Source: Nitrospirota bacterium (GTDB lineage Bacteria; Nitrospinota_A; UBA7883; JACRGQ01). From it: 64,000 nucleotides of DNA. Of this stretch, positions 1-8,023 are shown in pieces; the stretch's first letter is position 1, and the number at the start of each line of letters is the position of its first letter. A program made the position numbers and the translations under genes. The notes beneath the pieces were generated by a model, which did not search any database, was not told the origin of the DNA, and worked only from the letters and a program-made list of their open reading frames with translations. Location of the stretch: contig JAJRYD010000036.1 in NCBI GenBank assembly GCA_024275955.1, forward strand, positions 84,563 through 148,562. Reading direction: 5' to 3'.

Positions 1-242
1 GAGGCGAATACTATATCTGCCCATTTAATATGCTGTTTGACAGAGCCGATATCCTGATAGCGAATTTTTTTGATAGGGAATTTTTCCAAATGCCCCTCAG
101 GCTCATACGCTGTCATAAGCCTTACCTCAAACTGTTTGGCGAGCGTTCGGGCTATTTCAAGCTGACGTATTCCCAGCCCGCCAAGCTTTCCCGTGACAGG
201 CTCATGGCCGAATATCGCGACCTTTCTTTTACTCTTAGGCAC
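1..242 (-). CDS. Glycosyltransferase (GT4-like), N-terminal part, cut by window edge
   Basis: Reading leftward from a GTG at 242-240 gives an open frame of about 80 residues that runs off the window. An AGGA element sits about 6 nt before the GTG, and the start overlaps the end of the preceding gene by 8 nt, so the two are probably translationally coupled. Seen: a basic tip (PKSKRK), a beta-strand VAIFGHEP, then a glycine turn GKLGGLGIRQLEIARTL and alternating strands and helices (FEVRLMTAYEP, WADIVFA). This is how GT4/GT-B glycosyltransferases begin, with the glycine loop next to the acceptor and nucleotide-sugar site. Function is inferred from this N-terminus only; the nucleotide-sugar-binding C-terminal half lies outside the window. 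Confidence 0.6.
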   Translation of the reverse strand, partial: MPKSKRKVAIFGHEPVTGKLGGLGIRQLEIARTLAKQFEVRLMTAYEPEGHLEKFPIKKIRYQDIGSVKQHIKWADIVFA

Positions 243-2610
243 TTTTTTCCTTAAGTTTTTGTAGCATCTCTTTTGCCGCTTCGTGGAGCGGCAGTAGCTT
301 TAGGCATTTCTCAAGCAGGCTTTTCTGTTTTTCTTTATCTTCTTCGCGGCAAGCGAGCCGAAAAGAAACAGCCCCTCGGAGCTTGTCATCTAATGTCTCT
401 TTAACAAGCTCGCGAAATATTTGTTGCGCCTCCATACTCTTTCCTGATTTTTCGATGCGGGACGCGAGCGCGTATTTTAGCGTTTCATTTTTTTTGTCAC
501 GGGCAAGGTAAAATTTTATTGTTTCAATTTCGTTCATCTTTTCCGAACCTAGTTTTGCTATTCCAAGAACAGCTTTGGTGTCTACCGACTCAAAGTAACA
601 CCCCTTTTTCTTTAGTATCGCGGTAAAAGTACCGAGAGCTTTTTCTTTAAGCTTAAGGCAGGCGTACGATTCGGCAAGCGGCATTAGAAACGCTGTACTC
701 TCTGGCGAAAGGCTGAGCGCGTTCTCGAAATCATTGACCGCTTCGCGGTATGCTTTTCTTTTGAAATTAAGCATTCCTGCAAGGCTTTTTGTTTCTGCTC
801 CCTGTCCATGCGCGTTTATCTCTTTTTCTATCAAGTCTTCGGCTGTTTCATACTCCCCTAGCTCCATTTTCTGGCTTGCCAGCGCGAGCCTCGGCCCCGG
901 GAAACCCTGATGTTCTTCCATCATCGTTTTCAAAATCGTTTCAGCCTCCAGTTTTTTATCTGTCTGCCCGAGTAGCTCTGCTAGATACAGCTTTCCATGC
1001 AGATCGTATCTGTTTAGTCGGCAGAGTTTCCTTGTTTCTTTAATGGCCCTTGCATATTTTCCTTTTAGCATGTCGCTTCTTTCTATACCGGGGGATGGCT
1101 CTCCCACCGCGCAAAGCCTCTCCATTAGAACCGCTTTTTCCTGCCAGGGAAGTGATACTGGATCGGCATTTTTATTTTCGACAGATTCCAGCCTATAAAC
1201 GGGGAAACGGGATAGCACTACTTTGAGTAATCGGTATTTAAGGCCTGTGATATTTTCGAGCAGTTCCATATCTAGGTTATGAAATGCTTTTACGATATAG
1301 ATAGGCCGGTGCTTTATTATGCCGCCTACTACGGTATCGAAGTAAACGGTTTTTGCGGGAGAATCCCACGGGCCGACGGCGTAATGCACAAACTGGTCAG
1401 ATGCCGGTAGCCCAGCGTAAAAGTAGAGCTGGGTGAAATTGCCCCAGACGAACATTCTGCCGCTTTCCTTCCGTATTCTTATAAGCCGTTTTATTATTTT
1501 TCCGAGATGGGGTAGGTAGATAAACTGGTCGAACTTTTTATATTGAGATAAGGTCTTTGCAGATGTCGGCTGAAGATAAAAACTTCTTTGCCGAAACGCG
1601 GTGTCGATAGTGGCAATAAAAAGCGTGAGAAGGAGAATGGATGAGATGCTGTTCTCTACCTGCATTAGATAATCTACCGCTCCGCCTGTAGCTATGCAGA
1701 GCATCGCTACAATCGGTATGTAATGGTAGCGCGAGAAAAATTTCTGCAGTACGAAAATAATGATTGTGGTGACGGCAAATGCCGCGATCCAGATTCCATT
1801 TTTGCCGGAGAGCGAGAGGATAAGGGCAGGCAGTCCGTAGAGCCAGAGAGGGAGAGTGCGGGAGACTACCGTCGAAAAATCTTTGGCGATGTTTATAGCT
1901 CCCTTTTTAACCGACGGCAGTTGTATGCCGAGGGCGAACCTTGCTTTAAGGCCTCTTAGCGACTCGCTGTCGATGTAACCGAGCAAAAGGTCTGCCGTAA
2001 ACGAAAGGAGCAAAGGTATGGAACCTGCGATGATAAAGAGAAGCGTTTCATCTCTCCCGTAATACCATGCCACGGCAAGAATCGCCGGCGGGATGTAGGC
2101 CGCGCAGGAATACTTGAGTATGCATGAGAGCGCTAAAAGCATTCCGGCAGAGAGGCTGTTTCCGTTTATCAGCAGGTAAAAGGCAAGCAGTAGAACCGGC
2201 AGGTAAAGCTGTTCCTGATTGAACGAATGAGAGTAGATTGCCGGAGCAGTGCCGAAAAAGGCAAACAGCATACCGCCTGCAAGCGCGGCAAAAGTGTTGC
2301 CGGAAAAGAGCAGTACCCCGTATGCTACGAGGACAGATGAAGCGGCGTGAAACAGTGCGAGCAAAAGCCTTATACGCAATATCCCGTTGGTTCCGTTATT
2401 CCCATATACCGTATCGAGGATATGCATTCTCCATTGCGGGATGAATGTAAAAACATCTTTTTTCCATTTTATCCCTTTGCGCGCGAAGTGCGCCCTGTAG
2501 GTGTAGAAGGCGAAGTCTTCGTCTATCGGAAGATTTAAGAACGGTACCCGAAAAATGACCGCCGCGCCGGCAATCATCATGGCGTATGGAATAAAGGCCA
2601 AGTCTACCAA
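235..2610 (-). CDS. GT-C-type polytopic membrane glycosyltransferase with C-terminal TPR repeats
   Basis: 791 residues from a TTG; an ATG ten codons inside is an alternative start. The first ~340 residues form about nine hydrophobic segments. An acidic DED motif lies near residues 31-33 after the first segment, the place where GT39/PMT-like GT-C enzymes keep the catalytic Asp in their first external loop. Residues ~370-500 look like a soluble domain (FVWGNFTQLYFYAG). Residues ~520-790 are tandem TPR-like helical pairs (e.g. ALSLSPESTAFLMPLAESYA). Known for the family: transfer of a sugar from a polyprenyl-phosphate donor in the membrane, with TPRs binding a partner. It follows tolB by 55 bp and precedes a second glycosyltransferase. 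The exact substrate is unknown; it could be a lipid- or protein-glycosylating enzyme. Confidence 0.7.
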   Translation of the reverse strand: MVDLAFIPYAMMIAGAAVIFRVPFLNLPIDEDFAFYTYRAHFARKGIKWKKDVFTFIPQWRMHILDTVYGNNGTNGILRIRLLLALFHAASSVLVAYGVLLFSGNTFAALAGGMLFAFFGTAPAIYSHSFNQEQLYLPVLLLAFYLLINGNSLSAGMLLALSCILKYSCAAYIPPAILAVAWYYGRDETLLFIIAGSIPLLLSFTADLLLGYIDSESLRGLKARFALGIQLPSVKKGAINIAKDFSTVVSRTLPLWLYGLPALILSLSGKNGIWIAAFAVTTIIIFVLQKFFSRYHYIPIVAMLCIATGGAVDYLMQVENSISSILLLTLFIATIDTAFRQRSFYLQPTSAKTLSQYKKFDQFIYLPHLGKIIKRLIRIRKESGRMFVWGNFTQLYFYAGLPASDQFVHYAVGPWDSPAKTVYFDTVVGGIIKHRPIYIVKAFHNLDMELLENITGLKYRLLKVVLSRFPVYRLESVENKNADPVSLPWQEKAVLMERLCAVGEPSPGIERSDMLKGKYARAIKETRKLCRLNRYDLHGKLYLAELLGQTDKKLEAETILKTMMEEHQGFPGPRLALASQKMELGEYETAEDLIEKEINAHGQGAETKSLAGMLNFKRKAYREAVNDFENALSLSPESTAFLMPLAESYACLKLKEKALGTFTAILKKKGCYFESVDTKAVLGIAKLGSEKMNEIETIKFYLARDKKNETLKYALASRIEKSGKSMEAQQIFRELVKETLDDKLRGAVSFRLACREEDKEKQKSLLEKCLKLLPLHEAAKEMLQKLKEKSA

Positions 2611-2665
2611 GCTTTTTGTTACCCCCTTTTTTTTAGTAGTCGGCTTTATTTTGCCATTCTTGAGC

Positions 2666-4012
2666 TTATTTTCTCTTTTCTGCCGGCGCCCACTCCGGGC
2701 TGTAAGCTCCGCCTTGGAGGCTTGTTATCTGCGTCTGCCTTTCTCCGTTGGAATTCATAATAAAAAGCTGTTTGGTTCCGTTTCTGGTGCTTGTAAAAGC
2801 TATATGACGGCCATCGGGCGACCAGCTTGGGGACTCGTTGGAACCGTTATATACCGTAAGTTGTTTTTCAAACTTTCCTGTAACCCTTTTGAGATGTATG
2901 TTGAACTTATAGTCGCTTATGCTTGAGTAGGCTATCATCTCTCCTTTGGGCGACCATGCAGGTTCACCGTTGTACGACCCCGAAAAGGTAAATCGTGATT
3001 TGTGCCTTCCGTCCTTATCCATAATGTAGATTTGCGGGCCTCCAGAAAAATCCGAGACAAAAGCTATTCTTTTGCCGTCTGGCGAAAAGGTTGGCGATGT
3101 TTCTATAGAACGCTCCGTGGTGAGCTGTTTAAGATTTTTACCATCGGTTCCTATTGAGTAGATATCGGAGTTCCCACGTTTCGCCATGCTAAAAGCTATA
3201 GTCTTGCCGTCTGGAGACCATGTCGGGGCGGAGTTTAAGCCTATCTTTTTTGATATCGCGAACCGGCTACCTTTTAACAGGTCTATGCCGTATATGTCGG
3301 GGTTTTTATAACGGTAGGTGGTAAACGCTATCTTATCGCCAAACGGCGACCAGCTTGGGGAGAGTACGATTGATTTTTCGTTGGTAAGCTGTAGCATGTT
3401 TCGGCCGTCGTAGTCCGAGACAACCAGCTCTTTCGAGCCGTTTACTTTCGATACGAACGCTATTCTCGTTTCTGCTATGCCATGTCCGCCGGAAAAGCGG
3501 TAGACCGTTTGGTCGGCGAAGCGGTGTACCATTTTTCTAAGTATAGATTTTGAGCCGGTATAGCGTGCGCCTATTATCCGTTCTTTCCGCGCTATGTCGT
3601 AAAGCCGTCCTTCTACTATCATTTCTCCGTTCTGGTTTATGTAGTATTCGCCCCGCACCACGGAATCGGTGCCGAGCATTTTCCACGCCTTCCAGTCCGG
3701 CTTGCCGTCAACGGTTTCTTTTTCCGTCAGCTCTTTTATCAGCTCTTTGTTGTCGAGTATTTCAAAAAAGCCGCTAAAGCCGAGGTCGAAAGCAAGAGCC
3801 TCGGTGAGTGATTTTGTGAGCTGTTTATCCTCCACCGTTTGCGCGTCGGTTTTTTTAAAAGTAAAATCAGATATCGCAAGGCGGACTGTCGCTCCTCTTT
3901 TGCGGTCTACATCTATATAGACTTGCGCCGCCAGAAGATTTTGCGCGAGAGCTGTGATAAAAAGGAAAGCAAGGACTACTGCGTTACGGTGTCGTCTCAA
4001 CTCTGAAACCAA
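2666..4012 (-). CDS. tolB: Tol-Pal system translocation protein TolB
   Basis: Periplasmic beta-propeller of the Tol-Pal envelope complex, which links the inner-membrane TolQRA motor to the outer membrane and Pal. Seen: a signal peptide (VVLAFLFITALAQNLLAAQ), an N-terminal alpha/beta domain (IDVDRKRGATVRLAISDF), then five to six PD40 blades with the repeated motif WSPDG-x-x-IAF (TWSPDGKTIAF, TFSPDGKRIAF, AWSPKGEMIAY, SWSPDGRHIAF). The longest frame starts at ATG 4030. I prefer TTG 4012 because TGGAGG stands 6 nt before it and the product then begins directly with the signal peptide. The gene overlaps the upstream tolA/tonB gene by 29 nt, as expected for a coupled operon. Confidence 0.93.
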   Translation of the reverse strand: MVSELRRHRNAVVLAFLFITALAQNLLAAQVYIDVDRKRGATVRLAISDFTFKKTDAQTVEDKQLTKSLTEALAFDLGFSGFFEILDNKELIKELTEKETVDGKPDWKAWKMLGTDSVVRGEYYINQNGEMIVEGRLYDIARKERIIGARYTGSKSILRKMVHRFADQTVYRFSGGHGIAETRIAFVSKVNGSKELVVSDYDGRNMLQLTNEKSIVLSPSWSPFGDKIAFTTYRYKNPDIYGIDLLKGSRFAISKKIGLNSAPTWSPDGKTIAFSMAKRGNSDIYSIGTDGKNLKQLTTERSIETSPTFSPDGKRIAFVSDFSGGPQIYIMDKDGRHKSRFTFSGSYNGEPAWSPKGEMIAYSSISDYKFNIHLKRVTGKFEKQLTVYNGSNESPSWSPDGRHIAFTSTRNGTKQLFIMNSNGERQTQITSLQGGAYSPEWAPAEKRK

Positions 4013-4718
4013 AGTATACCTCCAAAACATTTTCTTCGTACCCCGGCGGCAGTGGCGGGAAAGGCGTGGAGAGCCTTATAGCCTCTAACGCGGAGTTATC
4101 TACCTCGTCGCTTTGCGAAGAGTGGTCTATCTTGAGATTTTTCATCTTCCCTTCCCTGTTTATCTGAAAATATGTTCTAACCATTAAAGTATTACTAGGA
4201 GAGAAGTTCAAGCTTAGTGTGTCCCAGTTGTTGTAAATTTTCGACTCCATAATTCTTAAGTACCATTCGTAAGGAAACTTTTTTATATCTATTACGCCTC
4301 CGGTTTTCTTTTGCTTTACAAGGTCGGCTGTTTTTTTGACCACCTTTTCCACTTTACTGACACTTTTCAGCTCTGCCGGTTCACTGTTTTTGGTTTTCAT
4401 TTTCGTTACAGGCGCAATCTTTTTGGCCAGCGCTGTACTTTTTGAAGGCACGGTGAACTTTTGCGCTTTACGTCTTGTTTTTCGTTTAGCTAGCGGTTTT
4501 GTCGCTTCCGCGACCGGCCCCGGGTCTGTAAGATGTACTACATAACTGTCTGGTTCCTTTAACTCAGGTTTTTTATCTGGAAGTATTGATGGAACTACCC
4601 ATATAGAAATTATCGCTATCAGGTGTACCGCAAGAGAGATGGAAAGCGCTTTGATGAAGCTGTCAATGCTATCAGCCGCTATCGTTCTTCGGTTTATCTG
4701 TTCAACCTTGAGAGCCAT
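3984..4718 (-). CDS. tolA: TolA/TonB-family energy transducer
   Basis: 244 residues with a short cytoplasmic N-terminus, one membrane anchor (about residues 24-46, SISLAVHLIAIISIWVVP), a Lys/Ala/Pro-rich periplasmic linker (about 60-140), and a C-terminal TonB/TolA fold (about 150-240) with FPYEWYLRIMESKIYNNW and the conserved end SALEAIRLSTPFPPLPPGY. It would carry proton-motive force from TolQR to outer-membrane partners. The position between tolR and tolB argues for the Tol rather than the Ton role, although the C-terminal domain also resembles TonB. The linker is shorter than in enterobacterial TolA. Confidence 0.88.
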   Translation of the reverse strand: MALKVEQINRRTIAADSIDSFIKALSISLAVHLIAIISIWVVPSILPDKKPELKEPDSYVVHLTDPGPVAEATKPLAKRKTRRKAQKFTVPSKSTALAKKIAPVTKMKTKNSEPAELKSVSKVEKVVKKTADLVKQKKTGGVIDIKKFPYEWYLRIMESKIYNNWDTLSLNFSPSNTLMVRTYFQINREGKMKNLKIDHSSQSDEVDNSALEAIRLSTPFPPLPPGYEENVLEVYFGFRVETTP

Positions 4719-4725
4719 CTGATTT

Positions 4726-5148
4726 TTATTGAACTACCGTCAACGGCTCCGTTATCATCCCTAGATTAAGCACACCAGACCGCCTAGCGGTTGCCATCAC
4801 CTCCACAACGAAACCGTAAGGCAAAGCTTCGTCTGCTTTAAGGAATACTTCTACATTTCGGTTTGCTACAGCTAGCTCTCTTAGCTTTTTCTCCAAATCG
4901 TCAAGCTTGATTTTCTTATCGTTGAAATGTATCTCGCGGTTCCTGTATAGAGTTATCGCCCATTTTTCTTCTTTGGCTATCGAGCCGGCCTGCGCGGAAG
5001 GGAGCTTTATCTCCATTCCATATTTTGCCAGCGGCGCTACCACCATGAAAATTATCAGCAGTACCAGCATAACGTCTACGAACGGCGTTACGTTGATATC
5101 GGACATTACATGCTGGTCTCTGCGGAAGCGTTTGCCCTTGTAGCTCAT
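4726..5148 (-). CDS. tolR: Biopolymer transport protein TolR/ExbD
   Basis: 140 residues. An ATG at 5148 overlaps the tolQ stop in an ATGA junction. Seen: the classic N-terminus MSDINVTPFVDVMLVLLIIF, in which the Asp of the single membrane helix carries protons, then an ExbD/TolR periplasmic domain (ALPYGFVVEVMATARRSGV) ending TEPL. Together with TolQ it forms the motor that energises TolA. A longer frame that extends upstream to 5382 lies inside tolQ and is not the true N-terminus. Confidence 0.93.
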   Translation of the reverse strand: MSYKGKRFRRDQHVMSDINVTPFVDVMLVLLIIFMVVAPLAKYGMEIKLPSAQAGSIAKEEKWAITLYRNREIHFNDKKIKLDDLEKKLRELAVANRNVEVFLKADEALPYGFVVEVMATARRSGVLNLGMITEPLTVVQ

Positions 5149-5858
5149 CTTTTGCCGAAATTCTTTTCGATAAGTGAAAGAAAGTCTAGGCTGAAATTGT
5201 CCATATCGGTAGAGAAAACCTTGACCCGGTGGTTGAAGTAGTTGTAGGCGATGACGGCTGGAACAGCGGTAACAAGCCCTGCGGCAGTCGCTATCAGCGC
5301 TTCGGCTATGCCGGGAGCAACTACAGCTATATTGGACGAGCCGGTAATGCCTATCGACTGGAAAGCGACCATAATCCCCCAAACTGTGCCGAAAAGACCT
5401 ATAAACGGAGCTGTCGCGCCGGTGGTGGCAAGGAAAAACAGGAACCGCTCCATGCTGGTAATCTCTACGGCGATGCTTCTCTCCATAGACCTGCTGATAC
5501 TATCGAGCTTATCTAGGAAAAACCTACGCTCCCCATCTGCCGAATCGACGGCAGATGCTTTGAATTGGCTGGCAAACTCGTTATACCCCGCAAAAAAAAC
5601 CTTAGCCACCGGAGAGGTTTTCATTTTTCTTGAAGTATTATATATCTCTTCTAGGCTTTTCTGCCTGAAAAATATAGAGTTAAAATGATCTGTTTCTTGT
5701 TTAATCTTTCGGAAGCTTGATAGTTTAAAAAACATAATCGCCCACGAGACGACTGAGAAGAGGGCGAGCAGAAGTAGCACTCCTTTACCTACGGCACCGG
5801 CGTTTAAAATCATATCGACCACACTGTGGGACGCGTAGGCTGTTTGGGCAGATTCCAC
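5145..5858 (-). CDS. tolQ: MotA/TolQ/ExbB proton-channel protein TolQ
   Basis: 237 residues from GTG 5858, with a distant AGGGAG. Three membrane helices: about 17-40 (GKGVLLLLALFSVVSWAIMFF), about 135-160 and about 170-200. The conserved TolQ/ExbB block FLATTGATAPFIGLFGTVWG is present, followed by GIAEALIATAAGLVTAVPAVIAYN. Five or more copies assemble around a TolR dimer to make the proton-driven motor. It is the first gene of the leftward tol operon and lies behind a good sigma-70-type promoter at 5892-5920. Confidence 0.94.
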   Translation of the reverse strand: MESAQTAYASHSVVDMILNAGAVGKGVLLLLALFSVVSWAIMFFKLSSFRKIKQETDHFNSIFFRQKSLEEIYNTSRKMKTSPVAKVFFAGYNEFASQFKASAVDSADGERRFFLDKLDSISRSMERSIAVEITSMERFLFFLATTGATAPFIGLFGTVWGIMVAFQSIGITGSSNIAVVAPGIAEALIATAAGLVTAVPAVIAYNYFNHRVKVFSTDMDNFSLDFLSLIEKNFGKR

Positions 5859-5891
5859 TAAGTTTTTATCTCCCTATTCGGTTAATAGGTG

Positions 5892-5920
5892 ATGCTAAAT
5901 GATGGGGTTGGGGGTGTCAA
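5892..5920 (-). promoter_or_regulatory. Sigma-70-type promoter of the tol operon
   Basis: On the minus strand a perfect TTGACA (5920-5915) is followed by a 17-bp spacer and TAGCAT (5897-5892, four of six matches to TATAAT). It lies 34 bp before the tolQ start. The -35 and the spacing are the strong evidence; no activator site is recognised. Confidence 0.6.
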
Positions 5921-5965
5921 ATAAAAAGCTTTTAACCATTCTAAAAAGCAAAGTTTTAGCTGTTA

Positions 5966-6253
5966 ATGGACGATATTGCGCCTAGAATAGGCTTAATGAT
6001 AATACTTATCCGGTTGGCGATAGCAGTCTTTATTGGCTGGTGGCTTTTTAAGCTTGCTAGAAGAGTTCTAGCCGGCGCGGCCAAGAGTTTTTCTGGTTTT
6101 GACAAAGGGCGGTCAGCCGAGGTGGCCGATATGGTGCAGGACCCTGTCTGTGGTTCCTACATATCGCTAAATCATGCGTTGGCACTTAAAAGAGATGGTA
6201 AAACTATCTATTTCTGTTCTGAAAAGTGTCAGAATAAGTTTATAAACTCGTAA
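5966..6253 (+). CDS. Small membrane-anchored YHS/TRASH-type metal-binding protein
   Basis: 95 residues, divergent from tolQ. One hydrophobic helix (about 10-32, LMIILIRLAIAVFIGWWLF) anchors a short basic linker and a C-terminal YHS-like motif: DPVCGSYISL, then TIYFCSEKCQNKF. The three cysteines fit the treble-clef/TRASH pattern (C-x19-22-C-x3-C) used in metal-binding or chaperone modules. Many proteobacteria carry such PP0621-like proteins of unknown role. A function in metal sensing or sequestration is only inferred. Confidence 0.7.
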   Translation: MDDIAPRIGLMIILIRLAIAVFIGWWLFKLARRVLAGAAKSFSGFDKGRSAEVADMVQDPVCGSYISLNHALALKRDGKTIYFCSEKCQNKFINS

Positions 6254-6500
6254 TATCCTGATATCATGCATGGTGTCAATTTAAGATTTGTGGGGTCTGC
6301 TCCTTCGCTGGCTTAGCTAATTCATTTTTTTTTAAAATGTTGCAGATTTTTGGTTGAAGTTGGCTGATTTCTTGGTAGTATTTGCGTTTTGAATTCATTG
6401 GCGTGCTGTTTGTTTTCGGCAAGGCCGGTGAGTGGGGTGAGGCCGTCTACTCGGCTTTTTGTTTAGTGGAACTGGGTGAACTTAAAGGATTAAATCGAGA
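6254..6500. other. Intergenic region before the ATP synthase operon
   Basis: 247 bp with no credible ORF. A candidate sigma-70 promoter is TTGAAG (6354-6359), 16 bp, TAGTAT (6376-6381). Downstream a stem AGGCCG/CGGCTT (6440-6457, one G-T pair, loop TCTACT) runs into TTTGTTT and resembles a terminator or attenuator. If transcription starts near 6388 this hairpin would sit inside the atp leader. Both are pattern matches only. Confidence 0.35.
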
Positions 6501-6929
6501 ATGATAGATCTGGACTTTTCATTTTTTATCCAATGGGTAAATTTTCTGATACTACTTGTTTTTCTAAACCATTTTCTGTTCAAGCCGATTCTTGAAATGG
6601 TCGAGAGAAGAAATAAGCGGCTTGGATCGCTGAATACCGATGCCGCGCGCTTTAATGAAAAATCGGAAAACGCGATTGAGCAGTATAAGAAACTTCACGG
6701 TGAGATGAAAAAGGAATCGAGCAGTATCCTACAGTCTGCCAGACAGGAAAGCATTGCCGAGCAGGAAAGCATACTTCAAAAAGCTAGGGGCGAGTTCGCC
6801 GAAAGAGTGGAGCGCGCGCGCGGAGAGATTGCCGGCGAAGTGGAAGAGGCGAATAAAAACCTTGAGAAAGAGGCGGGCAAAATTTCAGTAGAAATTGCGG
6901 ATAAGCTTTTGGGGCGAAGTGCTAAATGA
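6501..6929 (+). CDS. atpF': ATP synthase F0 subunit b' (atpF')
   Basis: 142 residues. An N-terminal membrane helix (FFIQWVNFLILLVFLNHFLF) is followed by the family hallmark KPILEMVERR and a long charged coiled coil to the C-terminus. It forms half of the peripheral stalk with the b subunit encoded next, which it overlaps by 4 nt (ATGA). A b/b' pair is typical of deltaproteobacteria, cyanobacteria and relatives rather than of enterics, which use a b homodimer. It is the first gene of the operon here; a and c subunits must be encoded elsewhere. Confidence 0.92.
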   Translation: MIDLDFSFFIQWVNFLILLVFLNHFLFKPILEMVERRNKRLGSLNTDAARFNEKSENAIEQYKKLHGEMKKESSSILQSARQESIAEQESILQKARGEFAERVERARGEIAGEVEEANKNLEKEAGKISVEIADKLLGRSAK

Positions 6930-7477
6930 AGACAAAGATAGTTCTTGCCATCCTTCTCGCGCCTGTATCCGCGTGGGCCGGCGGCCTTAAGCATGCCGAA
7001 AGCTGGGAGCTTAACAGAGACGGCGCGTGGGTAGTTAACTTCCTTATCCTTTTTTCGGGGCTTTTCTACCTTGTAAAGCGGTTTATTCTGCCGGAGCTTA
7101 AAAAAAGATCCGAAGAGATTGCGAAAAACCTTGAGGATACTGAGAAGGCAAGGATGGACGCGATGAAGAACCTTTCGGAGCTTGAACAAAAGCTTAGAAA
7201 ATTTGAGGAAGATGCCGAACAGATGAAACAGGATGCTATCGCCGAAGGTGCAAAAATTAAGAACGAAATTGTCGAAGAGGCAAAAGCCCAGAGCAGGCGT
7301 ATCGTAGAAAAAGCGAAGGCCGAGATAGAAGCGGAAGCATTGAGGGCAAAGATGGAGCTGAAAAGCGCTACGGCCGAGCTTGCTGTAAAAGTTGCGCGGG
7401 ATATTCTTACGGAAAATATAAAGGCCTCCGACCAGCCGGTGATAGTTAAAGAATATATAGAAAGGCTTAAAGGTTAG
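6926..7477 (+). CDS. atpF: ATP synthase F0 subunit b
   Basis: 183 residues. There is a signal-peptide-like start (KIVLAILLAPVSAWAGG), a membrane helix (about 33-50, WVVNFLILFSGLFYLVKRFI), then an Ala/Glu/Lys-rich coiled coil (ELEQKLRKFEEDAEQM...) that reaches the delta subunit. The cleavable leader before the membrane helix is found in b subunits of deltaproteobacterial and related ATP synthases. The start overlaps atpF' by 4 nt and the stop is 2 nt from atpH. Confidence 0.92.
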   Translation: MKTKIVLAILLAPVSAWAGGLKHAESWELNRDGAWVVNFLILFSGLFYLVKRFILPELKKRSEEIAKNLEDTEKARMDAMKNLSELEQKLRKFEEDAEQMKQDAIAEGAKIKNEIVEEAKAQSRRIVEKAKAEIEAEALRAKMELKSATAELAVKVARDILTENIKASDQPVIVKEYIERLKG

Positions 7478-7479
7478 AG

Positions 7480-8022
7480 ATGAGAGATACCGCCGCCGCT
7501 AAAAGATATTCCAAGGCCGCTTTAGACAGCGCAGGGGATGCTAAAGAGATAGACATGTTAGGGAGCGATCTTGCCTCTTTTGTAGAGGCTTTCAACATAG
7601 ATGAGTTTAGAAAAGTTCTTATACACCCTGCCATAAAGCTGGAGAGCAAGAGAGAGATGGTCTTAAATGTCTCTGAGAAACTTAAACTCTCGGACAAATG
7701 CAAAAGAATTCTGGAAATAGTTCTTGAAAAGGGACGTATATCTCTTATCTCCGAAATTTCTGAGAGTTTTGGTGAAATGGCGGATGAAAAGCTAAACAGG
7801 GTAAGAGTGGATGTTACTTCCGCTTATGAACTTAAAAAATCCGAAACCGATGATTTGAAAAAAATGTTCGAGAATATGACAGGTAAGACGGCAAGTGTGA
7901 GCGTAAGTGTAGATAAATCTCTTATTGGCGGGATTGTATCCCGCATCGGCAGTAAGGTTTATGACGGGAGTTTGAGCAACCAACTGAGGTTGATGAAAGT
8001 GAAACTGGAACAGGAGGCTTAA
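7480..8022 (+). CDS. atpH: ATP synthase F1 subunit delta
   Basis: 180 residues, the usual length for OSCP/delta. The N-terminal helical bundle ([19 protein letters not shown]) binds the alpha N-termini on top of F1. The C-terminal domain carries the conserved ending [20 protein letters not shown]. It joins the peripheral stalk to F1. It sits between b and alpha, the standard order. Confidence 0.94.
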   Translation: MRDTAAAKRYSKAALDSAGDAKEIDMLGSDLASFVEAFNIDEFRKVLIHPAIKLESKREMVLNVSEKLKLSDKCKRILEIVLEKGRISLISEISESFGEMADEKLNRVRVDVTSAYELKKSETDDLKKMFENMTGKTASVSVSVDKSLIGGIVSRIGSKVYDGSLSNQLRLMKVKLEQEA

Positions 8023-8023
8023 G

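Noticed and set aside
5149-5382. Longer TolR frame
   Set aside because: It lies within tolQ in another frame; the ATGA overlap start at 5148 is typical.
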